Part shown: piece by piece, positions 1-8,169 of the stretch
How the letters are laid out: every line of letters begins with the position of its first letter
Position numbering within the stretch: position 1 is the stretch's first letter
Assembly (NCBI GenBank): GCA_027311125.1
Contig: DAICZO010000148.1
Location: forward strand, 1-16,249
Length of the DNA: 16,249 bases
From: Acidobacteriaceae bacterium
GTDB lineage: Bacteria; Acidobacteriota; Terriglobia; Terriglobales; Acidobacteriaceae
Direction of reading: 5' to 3'
Program-made: the position numbers and the translations under genes
The notes under the pieces: model-generated
Told to the model about the DNA's origin: nothing
Databases searched by the model: none
Seen by the model: only the letters and a program-made list of their open reading frames with translations

Positions 1-635
1 CGCTTACCTCCAACGACTTAGTGGATCTCTATGCCGCGAAGCACAATCCATTCGTATACTTCCGCGATATCGAGGAAGGCTACGATCCGAACAACAGCCT
101 TCGCAACATCGTCAGCTTTGAAGGTCAGCGCGGCCTCTTTGCCGACCTCGCCACGGGTCATGTCCCTTCCTTCTCCTTCATCGCGCCCAACCAGTGCAAC
201 GATCAGCACGGTCGTGGTAACGCAGGTGCGTTTTGCAACTACGATCCCAACTCCAATGGCACGCAGGCTGGACTCAACCCCGCTCTCATCAAGCGCGGTG
301 ACGTCGAAGTCGAGCGTATCGTAAAGGCCATCAAAGCCTCCCCAGCCTGGAGCGAGGGCCGCAATGCCATCGTCATCCTCTGGGACGAGAACGACTACTC
401 CGCTGCTCCCGAAACCAACCAGGTACTGCTCATCGTCGACACCAACTACGGTTCGCGTGGCCTGCAGAGCAACGTTCACTACACCCACTACTCCCTGCTT
501 CGCTCAATCGAAGCGGGCTTCGGAATCCCTTGCCTCAATCACGCCTGTGACAGCAACGTCAAAGTAATGACGGACCTGTTCTCTTGCAGCGATAAGCGCA
601 AGAACAATGATGACGACGACAACGAAGGCAACTAG
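1..635 (+). CDS. Phosphoesterase family protein (phospholipase C / acid phosphatase type), C-terminal part
   Basis: This is the 3' part of a gene cut by the window edge; the frame is open from base 3 and ends at TAG 633-635. The visible ~210 residues match the C-terminal half of the phosphoesterase family (PF04185: bacterial phospholipase C, acid phosphatase AcpA relatives), which hydrolyse phosphate esters and are usually exported. Family landmarks are a segment reading SFSFIAPNQCNDQH, a later WDENDYS motif that should carry acidic metal ligands, a following NQVLLIVDTNYG strand, and an HYTHYSLLRSIEAGFGI helix like the H-x-SLL-x-xIE signature. Several cysteines (QCND, AFCNY, IPCLNHAC) suggest disulfides in an exported protein. 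The protein ends in a charged KRKNNDDDDNEGN tail. The N-terminus and any signal peptide lie outside the window. Substrate cannot be decided. Codons mostly end in C, as in the ABC gene that follows. Confidence 0.8.
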   Translation, partial: LTSNDLVDLYAAKHNPFVYFRDIEEGYDPNNSLRNIVSFEGQRGLFADLATGHVPSFSFIAPNQCNDQHGRGNAGAFCNYDPNSNGTQAGLNPALIKRGDVEVERIVKAIKASPAWSEGRNAIVILWDENDYSAAPETNQVLLIVDTNYGSRGLQSNVHYTHYSLLRSIEAGFGIPCLNHACDSNVKVMTDLFSCSDKRKNNDDDDNEGN

Positions 636-658
636 TCAACGAGCATCTGTTTGACCAT

Positions 659-690
659 GCGAGGAGAGCCTTTGGCTCTCCTCGTTTTAA
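659..690 (+). terminator. Intrinsic terminator after the phosphoesterase gene
   Basis: A perfect inverted repeat, GAGGAGAGCC (661-670) and GGCTCTCCTC (674-683), forms a stem of 10-11 bp (with C660-G684) around a TTT loop and is followed by GTTTTAATT. It lies 25 bases after the phosphoesterase stop codon, so it very probably ends that transcript and separates it from the ABC ATPase gene. Confidence 0.85.
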
Positions 691-813
691 TTGAGCGGGG
701 ATGACCTCTTCGTCCAGCCCGGCATGCCTGCCAACTCTCGCATCCCGTCACTCCACAACACGGGAATCTCCTCTGCTGCTGCAACTCCAGGCAAAGCATT
801 TACTCTGAAAAGC

Positions 814-1590
814 ATGGCCAACTTTCTCCACCTGCAGCACGTGAACGTCGCGCGTGGCAACGCCACCGTACTGCACGATATCAACCTGCAGATCAACGCC
901 GGTGAGCACATCGCCATCCTCGGACCCAACGGCTGCGGCAAGTCCACCCTCATCAAGACCATCACCTGCGAGTGCTACCCGCTTGCCCGGCCCGAAACCA
1001 GGGTCAGCATCTTCGGCCGGGAACGCTGGGATCTCACCGAACTCAAGAAGCGTTTAGGCGTAGTCTCGTCAGATCTACCCGGCAGGCCGTTCCTGCAGAT
1101 CAACGGGCTCGACGCCATCCTCACCGGCTTCTTCTCCAGCTCCACCATCTGGCCCAATCTCACCGTAACCCCCGACATGCGAGCTCGCGCCACCGAAGTT
1201 CTCCATCAGATCGATGCAGCCAACCTCGCTGCCAAGCCCGTAGGCGAAATGTCCGCAGGCCAACAGCGCCGTATCCTGATAGGCCGCGCCTTGGTAGCCT
1301 CCGCCGGCATGCTGCTCCTCGACGAACCCTCCAATGCCCTCGACCTGGCCGCCCAGACCGATCTGCGTAACCTGCTCCGCAAACTCGCGCAGCAGGGAAC
1401 TGGCATCCTGCTCATCACCCACCACATCGCCGATATCATCCCCGAGATCGACCGCATCCTCATGATGCAAAACGGACGCATCACCGCCGACGGTCCAAAA
1501 GCCAACCTGCTGACCGCTGCCACTCTCAGCGACCTGTTTCAAACCCATGTAGACCTGGCTCAGCGAGAGGGCTACTTCCACGCCTGGTAG
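814..1590 (+). CDS. ABC transporter ATP-binding protein (YlmA/ModF-like ATPase)
   Basis: A single nucleotide-binding domain of 258 residues. Walker A is GPNGCGKST (37-45), the ABC signature is MSAGQQRR (146-153), Walker B ends in LLLDEPS with D170 and E171, and the switch histidine is H203 in LLITHH. The segment RLGVVSSDL stands where most ABC proteins carry the Q-loop; a similar VSS segment occurs in the YlmA/ModF branch, so I place it there from memory of those proteins. The frame stays open back to a TTG at 691 and an ATG at 724, but the ABC fold begins right after ATG 814 (MANFLHLQHVNV), so I use that start; no good ribosome site precedes any of the three. No permease or binding protein is next to it, so the transported substrate, or whether it transports at all, is unknown. 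Codons are strongly C-ending. Confidence 0.85.
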   Translation: MANFLHLQHVNVARGNATVLHDINLQINAGEHIAILGPNGCGKSTLIKTITCECYPLARPETRVSIFGRERWDLTELKKRLGVVSSDLPGRPFLQINGLDAILTGFFSSSTIWPNLTVTPDMRARATEVLHQIDAANLAAKPVGEMSAGQQRRILIGRALVASAGMLLLDEPSNALDLAAQTDLRNLLRKLAQQGTGILLITHHIADIIPEIDRILMMQNGRITADGPKANLLTAATLSDLFQTHVDLAQREGYFHAW

Positions 1591-1705
1591 CACCCAATCG
1601 CACAGCAATCAGGCCATTCTGCAAAGCAGAGGTAAATTCACCACCTTTGCCACACAAAAAGCCTAATCATGCATGCGATTTACCACCAAAAATTCCAGAA
1701 AATAG

Positions 1706-2317
1706 CTACTTTGTACCCGAAATAGTCCCCGTCTGCAGCTTCACCAACTCAGGTTCCGGTATCTTACTAGGCCCTAAAACCGCCATTTTAGGCACTAATC
1801 CACGCACCATCGCCACTTCATCGCAAGCATACAGCCGAGGACAAGTCTGGCAATCCTTGTAAATCTTGTCCGGAAGCACAGTCCGATCCACCACCCTGAA
1901 GCCAAAATGAAAGAAAAAGTCCGGAATACGCGTAAAAAGGCATACACCACTAACCCCTTGCGTTTCAGCCTCATCAAGCAGAGACCGTAGTAATTTCCCT
2001 CCAGCACCTTGCCCCTTAGCCTCGGGCTTTACAACGATAGACCGCACTTCTGCCAGATGTGGTCCATACAGATGGAGTGCGCCACAGCCCAGAAATACCC
2101 CGCTTTCAGACTCAGCAACTGCAAAGTCACGGACATTTTCGCAGATTTCGGCGTAGCTCCGACGCAGCAACGTACCGTCGCCAGATAGTGAATTGACCAA
2201 CTCGAAGATATTCACAGCATCCTGCAGCTTGGCCTTTCTCACTGCGGCCCCACCAACTCGTATACGGGACGAAGAGGTAGATTCGCTTACTGGACTCAAT
2301 TGGCTAGGCGTGAACAT
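1706..2317 (-). CDS. argA: N-acetylglutamate synthase, short GNAT type
   Basis: A GNAT acetyltransferase of 203 residues, last gene of the arginine operon. It should transfer acetyl from acetyl-CoA to glutamate, the first step of arginine synthesis. Seen directly: the acetyl-CoA motif SIVVKPEAKGQGAGGKLL (93-110), a later FFFHFGF helix-turn, and KIYKDCQTCPRLYACDEVAM (151-170) with C156, C159 and C165. The KxxxDCxxCPxxxxCDE segment is typical of short-type NAGS proteins that lack the kinase-like domain of E. coli ArgA. The start at 2317 is chosen because AGGAAGAG lies just upstream; the longer reading back to 2368 lies wholly inside argH. The gene overlaps the end of argH by 14 bases, so translation is probably coupled. 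The N-terminal ~20 residues are Ser/Thr-rich and look disordered. It could be another GNAT enzyme, but the operon position argues for NAGS. Confidence 0.8.
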   Translation of the reverse strand: MFTPSQLSPVSESTSSSRIRVGGAAVRKAKLQDAVNIFELVNSLSGDGTLLRRSYAEICENVRDFAVAESESGVFLGCGALHLYGPHLAEVRSIVVKPEAKGQGAGGKLLRSLLDEAETQGVSGVCLFTRIPDFFFHFGFRVVDRTVLPDKIYKDCQTCPRLYACDEVAMVRGLVPKMAVLGPSKIPEPELVKLQTGTISGTK

Positions 2318-3731
2318 TGGCTCTTCCTGCGTCGTACTTTGCGAGTGCCTCAACTCTCTCTTTGGCATCAGCTAGTGCGGCATGTACTCGCTTACGCGCA
2401 GTCCCACCGATCACATCATGACAGTCAAGAGTAGCCTCAATAGTAATAGCTGCGAAGAAATCCTCGTCAAACTCCTCCCCAAACTGTCGTAACTCGACCA
2501 AACTCAAATCAGCTAGTTCCCGACCAGTTTCAAGGCCTAACCGTACAGCATTTCCAATCTTTTCATGCGCCTTGCGGAACGGAACACCTTTGTGTACCAG
2601 ATACGTGGCCGCAGCCATGGCATTCAAATAACCAGTTTCACAGGCGGCACGCATTCGATCTAGTTTGAAAGTAAGAGCTTTGGTAAACCGACTTAGCAGA
2701 ACAACAGTTTGTATCGACTGTTGAGTTGCTGAAAATACTGGTTCCTGTGTCTCCTGCATATCCTTGTTGTAAGCAAGCGGTAACCCCTTTAGCAGGAGTG
2801 TTACTGTTTCAGTGGCACCATGAATTCGTCCAACTTTGGCACGGATCAGCTCAGTCAGATCTGGATTCTTCTTTTGTGGCATAGCACTCGACCCAGTTGA
2901 AAATGCCTCTGGAAGCTCAACAAACCCAAACTCAGCTGTTGCAAATAGCGTGATCTCTTCAGCAAATCGGCTCGCGTGAAGTCCAATCAGTGTTAGGCAC
3001 TGAAGATATTCCAAAACAAAATCACGATCACTGGTAGCATCCATACTGTTTGAAGTAGGACCTACAAATCCCAAACTCGTGGATGCGATTGTACGATCAA
3101 GTGCTAAGGTAGCTCCTGCTACTGCGCCAGACCCGAGTGGACATCGGTTGAGCCGGTTTGCGCAATCATTTAAACGTGAAATATCTCGAAGAATCATCTC
3201 GACATAAGCGAGAAGCCACTGTGCTACCAGAACAGGTTCTGCGCGTTGCAGGTGGGTATAGGCAGGCATTACTGCTTCATCGGCAGAAAAAGCTTGCTCT
3301 AATAAAGAAGTAGCCCAGGCAGCTAGTGACAGATTCAGCGCACTGATTCGGTCGCGTATAAACAACCGAAGGTCAGTTGCAATCTGCTCGTTTCGACTGC
3401 GGCCAGTGTGTAGCTTTAGACCAAGATCGCCAACATAATTAACTAATTGACGCTCAACAAAATGATGGATGTCCTCTGCATCTGTGTCAGACGTAACCCA
3501 GGCACGTCCACCCGTAGTGCCTAAATAAACTATTGCTATCGATTCAAGTGCTTTGTCAATCTTGAGTAACTCATCTTGGCTCAAGATTCCAGATGCAGCT
3601 AGAGCTTGCGCGTGAGCACGACTGGCAGCTACTTCATGTGGAAGTAGCTGCCAGTCAAAAGCTAAAGACCGTTGCCAGAGATCGAACTCTTCATCAAGCG
3701 GTTCGCGAAATCGCCCAGCCCACATCTTCAC
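2304..3731 (-). CDS. argH: Argininosuccinate lyase
   Basis: A 475-residue member of the fumarase/aspartase superfamily. It splits argininosuccinate into arginine and fumarate, the last step of the pathway, as a cytosolic homotetramer. Landmarks: MWAGRF near the start, HTGRSRNEQIATDLRL, YTHLQRAEPVL, and the superfamily signature GSSAMPQKKNPD at about residues 280-291, with the mobile catalytic serine loop. Length is close to the usual ~460. The start is a GTG at 3731 whose GTGA overlaps the TGA stop of argG; GAGG lies 7 bases upstream, which supports GTG over the ATG two codons later. One oddity: E. coli ArgH has a histidine after the THLQRAQP motif (FAHW), and here it is glutamine (VAQW). The stretch is AT-rich: row 3001-3060 is 22 of 60 G+C by hand count. 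Confidence 0.97.
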   Translation of the reverse strand: MKMWAGRFREPLDEEFDLWQRSLAFDWQLLPHEVAASRAHAQALAASGILSQDELLKIDKALESIAIVYLGTTGGRAWVTSDTDAEDIHHFVERQLVNYVGDLGLKLHTGRSRNEQIATDLRLFIRDRISALNLSLAAWATSLLEQAFSADEAVMPAYTHLQRAEPVLVAQWLLAYVEMILRDISRLNDCANRLNRCPLGSGAVAGATLALDRTIASTSLGFVGPTSNSMDATSDRDFVLEYLQCLTLIGLHASRFAEEITLFATAEFGFVELPEAFSTGSSAMPQKKNPDLTELIRAKVGRIHGATETVTLLLKGLPLAYNKDMQETQEPVFSATQQSIQTVVLLSRFTKALTFKLDRMRAACETGYLNAMAAATYLVHKGVPFRKAHEKIGNAVRLGLETGRELADLSLVELRQFGEEFDEDFFAAITIEATLDCHDVIGGTARKRVHAALADAKERVEALAKYDAGRANVHA

Positions 3732-4942
3732 TTTGTAACCTCTTTCATCTTATTCATCAGACGTGCACGTGTGCGTGCTGGCAGTCCGAGTATTTTGATG
3801 AACCCTGCTGCATCCTTTTGATCGTAGGTATCACCCATAGTGAAAGAGGAAAGATCAGTAGAATATAGCGAATAATCGCTATTTCTAGAAATAACCGATA
3901 CATTGCCTTTGTACAGCGATAGCTTCACAGAGCCTGTGACATTCTGTTGAGTCGAATCTACAAATGCATCTAGTGATTCCCGTAGCGGTGTAAACCAAAG
4001 GCCAAAGTACACCAATTCAGCGTACTTAAGAGACACTGCCTCTTTGTAATGAGCGAGGTCCCGATCTAGTGTCAATGCCTCTAGCTCGCGATGTGCGTTT
4101 AGAATAAGAGTTCCACCAGGTGTTTCATAACAGCCGCGGCTCTTCATGCCGACAAAGCGATTCTCGACTAGGTCAATTCGTCCAATTGCGTTGCGTGCAC
4201 CGATCTCATTCAATAACTCTACAAGGCTTACTGGTGCCATCTTCTTTCCGTCTACTGACGTAGGCACTCCTCTCTCGAAACCGATCTCTACAATTTCCTC
4301 ATGGTCTGGCGCCTCTTGGGGGGAACGAGTCATTGTCCATGTCGTTGACAAAGGTGCATAACCGGTTGATTCCAGTTCGCCACCCTCATGAGAAACATGC
4401 CAGAGATTTCGATCGCGTGAATGAATTTTAGTCCGGCTAGCTTCGACAGCAATCCCGTGGGCTTCTGCATAATCAAGACAGTCTTCACGCGACTTCAATG
4501 TCCATTCGCGCCATGGGGCAATCACCTTAAGATCGGGAGCTAGTGCCTGAAAGCAATGCTCAAATCGAACCTGGTCATTCCCTTTACCTGTGCAACCGTG
4601 AGCTAATGCCGTCGCTCCCTCTGCCAGAGCTACCTCAACTTGATATTTAGCAATGATAGGGCGAGCGATGGACGTTCCGAGTAAATACTTATGCTCGTAC
4701 ACAGCCCCAGCGCGTACAGTCGGAAAAACGTACTCTTTTAGAAACTCATCGCGGAGATCCTTGACGATCGCCTTTTTGGCTCCAGTTGCATAGGCCTTTG
4801 CGACAACCGCATCAATATCATCTCCCTGTCCGACATCAGCGATAAACGCGATAACATCGTAACCATAATTCTCGTTCAGCCACGGAATAATAATTGACGT
4901 GTCTAGACCACCGGAATAAGCGAGTACTACCTTTTCTGCCAT
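3728..4942 (-). CDS. argG: Argininosuccinate synthase
   Basis: A 404-residue ATP-dependent ligase that joins citrulline and aspartate into argininosuccinate. The N-terminus carries the PP-loop VVLAYSGGLDTS (residues 5-16), which binds ATP pyrophosphate. Further family motifs are LLGTSIARPIIAK, the AHGCTGKGNDQVRFE segment, SREDCLDYAEAHGI, NLWHVSHEGGELE and GRIDLVENRFVGMKSRG. The length is normal for the ~400-residue bacterial type. I start at ATG 4942 (MAEKVV) because AGAAGGA lies just upstream and homologues begin here; an in-frame ATG five codons earlier (4957) includes that ribosome site in its own codons. There is a 47-base gap to argF and a 4-base overlap with argH, consistent with one transcript. 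I see no unusual residue. Confidence 0.97.
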   Translation of the reverse strand: MAEKVVLAYSGGLDTSIIIPWLNENYGYDVIAFIADVGQGDDIDAVVAKAYATGAKKAIVKDLRDEFLKEYVFPTVRAGAVYEHKYLLGTSIARPIIAKYQVEVALAEGATALAHGCTGKGNDQVRFEHCFQALAPDLKVIAPWREWTLKSREDCLDYAEAHGIAVEASRTKIHSRDRNLWHVSHEGGELESTGYAPLSTTWTMTRSPQEAPDHEEIVEIGFERGVPTSVDGKKMAPVSLVELLNEIGARNAIGRIDLVENRFVGMKSRGCYETPGGTLILNAHRELEALTLDRDLAHYKEAVSLKYAELVYFGLWFTPLRESLDAFVDSTQQNVTGSVKLSLYKGNVSVISRNSDYSLYSTDLSSFTMGDTYDQKDAAGFIKILGLPARTRARLMNKMKEVTK

Positions 4943-4989
4943 GGTTCCTTCTTTCATTCCAAGAATAAGTATCAGTTGTTTGCGCAGTA

Positions 4990-6102
4990 TTAGCTCTGCG
5001 TGGGGCGCTTACGTGCTTGTATTCCGCGACTCCTGCTATTGGAAATTCGTTTTGCACCACCAAGTAGCATCAGAAGTAATGCTTTTTGGGCATGCATTCT
5101 ATTTTCTGCTTGATCGAAGACCACAGATTGTGATCCGTCCAGCACTGCATCAGTCACCTCGGCATTCCGATGGGCTGGAAGGCAGTGCATGAAAACTGCA
5201 TCTGGTTGTGCGTATGCCATCAGTGCTTCGTTTACTTGATAAGGCTTGAAAATAGGAGCGCGCTTTGTCGCTTCGTGTTCTGAACCCATGCTCGTGCATA
5301 CGTCTGTATAGACGGCATCGGAACCGGTTACAGCTTTGACCGGATCATGCAGCAATGTCACACTTCCACCAGTTGCTTCACTTATTTCTATAGCTTTGTG
5401 AATAATTTCAAGTTTAGGCGCGAATCCCTTCGGCGTAGCAACAGTGCAATGAACGCCCAGTTGTGCTGCTGCAAGCATCAGGGAGTGACAGACATTATTG
5501 CCGTCGCCAATGTATGTAAAGCGCAGTCCTTCCACAGATCCAAACCGCTCTTCCAGCGTGAAAAAATCAGCAATAGCCTGACACGGATGCTCGAGATCGG
5601 AAAGTGCGTTGATCACAGGGACTTTGGAGCACGCAGCCATCTCTGTAATAGTCTCGTGGGCATAGGTGCGTAGGACAATAACGCTCATCCATCGCTCTAG
5701 GTTACGAGCCATGTCAGCCAACGACTCCCTTTCTCCCAGTGGAGATTGTGTTTGGTCGACGAAGGTTGCATTGCCTCCGAGGGTATTGATTGCTGCTTCA
5801 AACGTGAGCCGAGTACGGAGCGAAGCTTTTTCAAAGAACATGACCATTTGTCTGGCATCGAGGGCATGTAGAAAATCTTCAGGGTGACTCTTAACTGCGT
5901 GAGTGAGCTCCATAATTGCAGCCATCTCCTGCACGGTTAGGTCAGCAATGGAGCACAAATCTCTTCCAGAGAGACGCTTTGATGCTTCACTAAACGCAGT
6001 GTCGGACTGTATCCCCAATGTCGACGTTTGCTTTGTGGCAGGACTTTCATCTGCAACTGATTCTGCGATGCGTGAACCGATAACTATAGTTTTGCTACCC
6101 AT
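4990..6102 (-). CDS. argF: Ornithine carbamoyltransferase
   Basis: A 370-residue carbamoyltransferase that makes citrulline from ornithine and carbamoyl phosphate. The carbamoyl-phosphate loop is FFEKASLRTRLTFE (SLRTR at 94-98), followed by HPCQAIADFFTLEE, the ornithine loop TDVCTSMG (266-273) and HCLPAHR with C307. Two changes from the common bacterial form are visible: SxRTR has Leu where Thr is usual, and DVC replaces DVW before the SMG loop. There is a ~40-residue N-terminal extension, Ser/Thr-rich and likely disordered, and a basic tail (RSRGIQARKRPTQS). The start at 6102 is well supported by AGGAGAG seven bases upstream and overlaps argD by 8 bases. The SMG and HCLPA motifs favour ornithine over N-acetyl- or N-succinylornithine as substrate, but the altered residues leave some doubt. 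Confidence 0.93.
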   Translation of the reverse strand: MGSKTIVIGSRIAESVADESPATKQTSTLGIQSDTAFSEASKRLSGRDLCSIADLTVQEMAAIMELTHAVKSHPEDFLHALDARQMVMFFEKASLRTRLTFEAAINTLGGNATFVDQTQSPLGERESLADMARNLERWMSVIVLRTYAHETITEMAACSKVPVINALSDLEHPCQAIADFFTLEERFGSVEGLRFTYIGDGNNVCHSLMLAAAQLGVHCTVATPKGFAPKLEIIHKAIEISEATGGSVTLLHDPVKAVTGSDAVYTDVCTSMGSEHEATKRAPIFKPYQVNEALMAYAQPDAVFMHCLPAHRNAEVTDAVLDGSQSVVFDQAENRMHAQKALLLMLLGGAKRISNSRSRGIQARKRPTQS

Positions 6103-7342
6103 GGGTATACTCTCCTGCCGTCGAGATGTTGGGCTGTGTTAGCGAGGCTAACGTTCTGTCTAAAGAATCAATCGCAATATCAATATGCTTACGCTCGAGT
6201 ATGTAAGGAGGTAGGAATCGCAGAACATTTTCGCTGGTTCTGTTAAGGATGATCCGCTCACTCATCATTTGACTGGCAACAGTAGTTGCAAGTTCTGATG
6301 AATTGAGTTCTACACCTAGCATAAGTCCCAAGCCCCGAACGGCCACTATCGATGGATGGCGTTCAGCGAGTGCAGTGAGCTGTTCCTTGAAGTACGACCC
6401 TACTTCGCCTACATGCTTGAGAAGACAATCGTGACGGATTGCATCAATTACGGCAATAGCAACAGCGCATGCAAGTGGCCCGCCCCCAAAGGTGGTTCCA
6501 TGCATGCCTGGAGTGACCGACATAGCAGCCTCGTTAGTGCAGAGCATGGCGCCCATCGGTATGCCATTTGCAATCGGCTTTGCAATTGTCGTCACGTCTG
6601 GTTGGATTCCATAGTGCTGGTATGCAAACCATTCTCCAGTGCGTCCTAAGCCACTCTGGATCTCATCGGCAATAAGTAGTGCCCCTGACGAATCGCATAG
6701 CTCACGTGCTGCACTGAAGAATGCTTGAGAAACTGGATGAATACCCCCTTCACCCTGAACAGGTTCAATACATATTGCACATATTTCGTCAGTGAATTGT
6801 TCTCGCAAATGAGTAACATCATTGAATCTGACAAAATCTACGCCAGGCATCACAGGCTCGAAAGGTTCGCGGTACTTTGCTTTATGTGTCGTTGCGATTG
6901 ACCCCATGGTGCGACCATGGAAACTGTGCTCAAGTGCCAAGAACTTAGTCCCGCAACGCTTTCCTTGAGATCGCAGACGACCAGCATTGGCACGAGCTAG
7001 TTTTAGTGCTGCCTCCCACGCTTCGGTGCCACTATTGCAGAAAAAGACACGATCTAGGCCGCTTATTTCAGTCAGACGGAGCGCTATTTCAGCAGTACCA
7101 TCATGAAAGAAAAGGTTCGACGTGTGCAAAAGTCGCCCCGATTGAAGTCGAATCGCTTCCTCGATGGCTGGATGTCCATAGCCTAAAGCGCTAACTCCAA
7201 TGCCGCTCAATAAGTCGAGATAATCATTTCCTTGGTCGTCGGTAAGATAGACACCATGCCCACCTACAAAGAGGTATGGATTTCGATCATAAGTGTGAAG
7301 TAGAAGTTTGCTTTCTGCAGCTTGTATTGATGCTAGTTTCAT
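6095..7342 (-). CDS. argD: Acetylornithine aminotransferase
   Basis: A 415-residue class III PLP-dependent aminotransferase. It converts N-acetylglutamate semialdehyde and glutamate into N-acetylornithine and 2-oxoglutarate, in the cytosol as a dimer. Seen directly: NPYLFVGGHGVYLTDDQG and LLSGIGVSALGYGHP at the N-terminus, FFCNSGTEAWEAALKLAR for cofactor phosphate contact, LLIADEIQSGLGRTG with the cofactor-binding Asp, and TIAKPIANGIPMGA where K255 is the Schiff-base lysine. Its ATG forms an ATGA overlap with the argB stop, and its end overlaps argF by 8 bases, so translation is probably coupled. Related class III enzymes include ornithine and succinylornithine aminotransferases, but the operon fixes the role. 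The substrate-supplying reductase, ArgC, is not in this window. Confidence 0.95.
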   Translation of the reverse strand: MKLASIQAAESKLLLHTYDRNPYLFVGGHGVYLTDDQGNDYLDLLSGIGVSALGYGHPAIEEAIRLQSGRLLHTSNLFFHDGTAEIALRLTEISGLDRVFFCNSGTEAWEAALKLARANAGRLRSQGKRCGTKFLALEHSFHGRTMGSIATTHKAKYREPFEPVMPGVDFVRFNDVTHLREQFTDEICAICIEPVQGEGGIHPVSQAFFSAARELCDSSGALLIADEIQSGLGRTGEWFAYQHYGIQPDVTTIAKPIANGIPMGAMLCTNEAAMSVTPGMHGTTFGGGPLACAVAIAVIDAIRHDCLLKHVGEVGSYFKEQLTALAERHPSIVAVRGLGLMLGVELNSSELATTVASQMMSERIILNRTSENVLRFLPPYILERKHIDIAIDSLDRTLASLTQPNISTAGEYTHG

Positions 7343-8121
7343 GCAACCATAACCTCCGTGCCATCACTTACACGCGTTGTGCATATATCTGGGAGTAATG
7401 ATGCCGACTCTGCGGGAAGGATACGTACGCGCTTTACCCCATGGAGCAATGCATTTCGGCAAGCGCTCAGCTTGGGTAACATCCCACCTGACACGATACG
7501 TTGCTTCTCAAGAAGCGGAATCTCAGCGAGTGTCAGCCACCGCATAACCTGTCCATCTGCACCCTTTACTCCAGGAACATCAGTCAGAAAGACGAGTGTG
7601 TCTGCTTTAGTACAGATAGCACATGAAGCAGCCATTTCATCCGCGTTAATATTGTAGTACTCACCATCAAAGCCAAGAGCAATGGAAGAGATCACTGGAA
7701 CCGCTCCCATCTTCCATATTGCGTCGAGCCATCTCGGATCAGTAGCAGCAATTTCACCTACAAAGCCCAAATCGGGCGTAGTCTTCTTTTTCCGTGCACG
7801 GAATACGTGGCCGTCACCACCAGATAGACCGACCGCAGCCTGACCATGCGACGCGAGTGCAGCAACCAGGGATTTGTTTACCCGGCCAGCTAAAACCATA
7901 AGTGCTGCGTCACGGGTCTCCGCGTCAGTAACCCTAAGACCTGAGACAAACTCACTCTTCTTTCCTAATTGGGCAAGTGTTCGTGTAAGCTGAACCCCAC
8001 CTCCATGTACCACTGCAACCTGATTACCATCAGCAACAAGCTCTGCAATTGCTTTACCACATTGGTGCAATAACTCTTTGTCTTCTAATGCAGCACCGCC
8101 TAACTTGACGACGAACTTCAT
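7339..8121 (-). CDS. argB: Acetylglutamate kinase
   Basis: A 260-residue amino-acid kinase that phosphorylates N-acetylglutamate, the second step of arginine synthesis. Motifs: KLGG at 6-9 with catalytic K6, HGGG at 39-42, SGLRVTDAETRD for substrate binding, YYNINADEMA and VSGGMLPKL with a second catalytic lysine. The protein begins directly at the first beta strand. It lacks the extra N-terminal helix that arginine-inhibited, hexameric acetylglutamate kinases use, and it is close in size to the arginine-insensitive E. coli enzyme. I therefore infer that it is not itself the feedback target; the N-acetylglutamate synthase or ArgR would be. A strong ribosome site (GGAGGG, 8128-8133 on the minus strand) lies six bases upstream. 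The gap to argR is 48 bases. Confidence 0.95.
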   Translation of the reverse strand: MKFVVKLGGAALEDKELLHQCGKAIAELVADGNQVAVVHGGGVQLTRTLAQLGKKSEFVSGLRVTDAETRDAALMVLAGRVNKSLVAALASHGQAAVGLSGGDGHVFRARKKKTTPDLGFVGEIAATDPRWLDAIWKMGAVPVISSIALGFDGEYYNINADEMAASCAICTKADTLVFLTDVPGVKGADGQVMRWLTLAEIPLLEKQRIVSGGMLPKLSACRNALLHGVKRVRILPAESASLLPDICTTRVSDGTEVMVA

Positions 8122-8169
8122 AGTAGACCCTCCGATTCAATCTCAGATTTGATTCTGAAGTGTTTCAAG

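Noticed and set aside
691..813. Upstream extension of the ABC ATPase from TTG 691 or ATG 724
   Set aside because: The extra 30-41 residues look unlike any ABC domain, begin at the foot of the terminator and have no ribosome site.
1075..1608. A 177-codon minus-strand frame opposite the ABC gene
   Set aside because: The Walker, signature and switch motifs are on the plus strand; the reverse frame is a composition effect.
1618..1650. Short inverted repeats (TCTGC/GCAGA and GCAAA/TTTGC) between the convergent ABC and argA genes
   Set aside because: The stems are short and compete with each other, and there is no T-run on either strand, so a terminator cannot be supported.
1773..1792. CCTAAAA/TTTTAGG hairpin with a 6-base loop
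   Set aside because: It lies inside the argA coding sequence with no T-run behind it, so I do not call it a terminator.
8122..8169. Possible attenuator between argR and argB (TCAGA/TCTGA arms on the minus strand)
   Set aside because: Only a 5-bp stem with no T-run; the region is explained by a normal ribosome site for argB.
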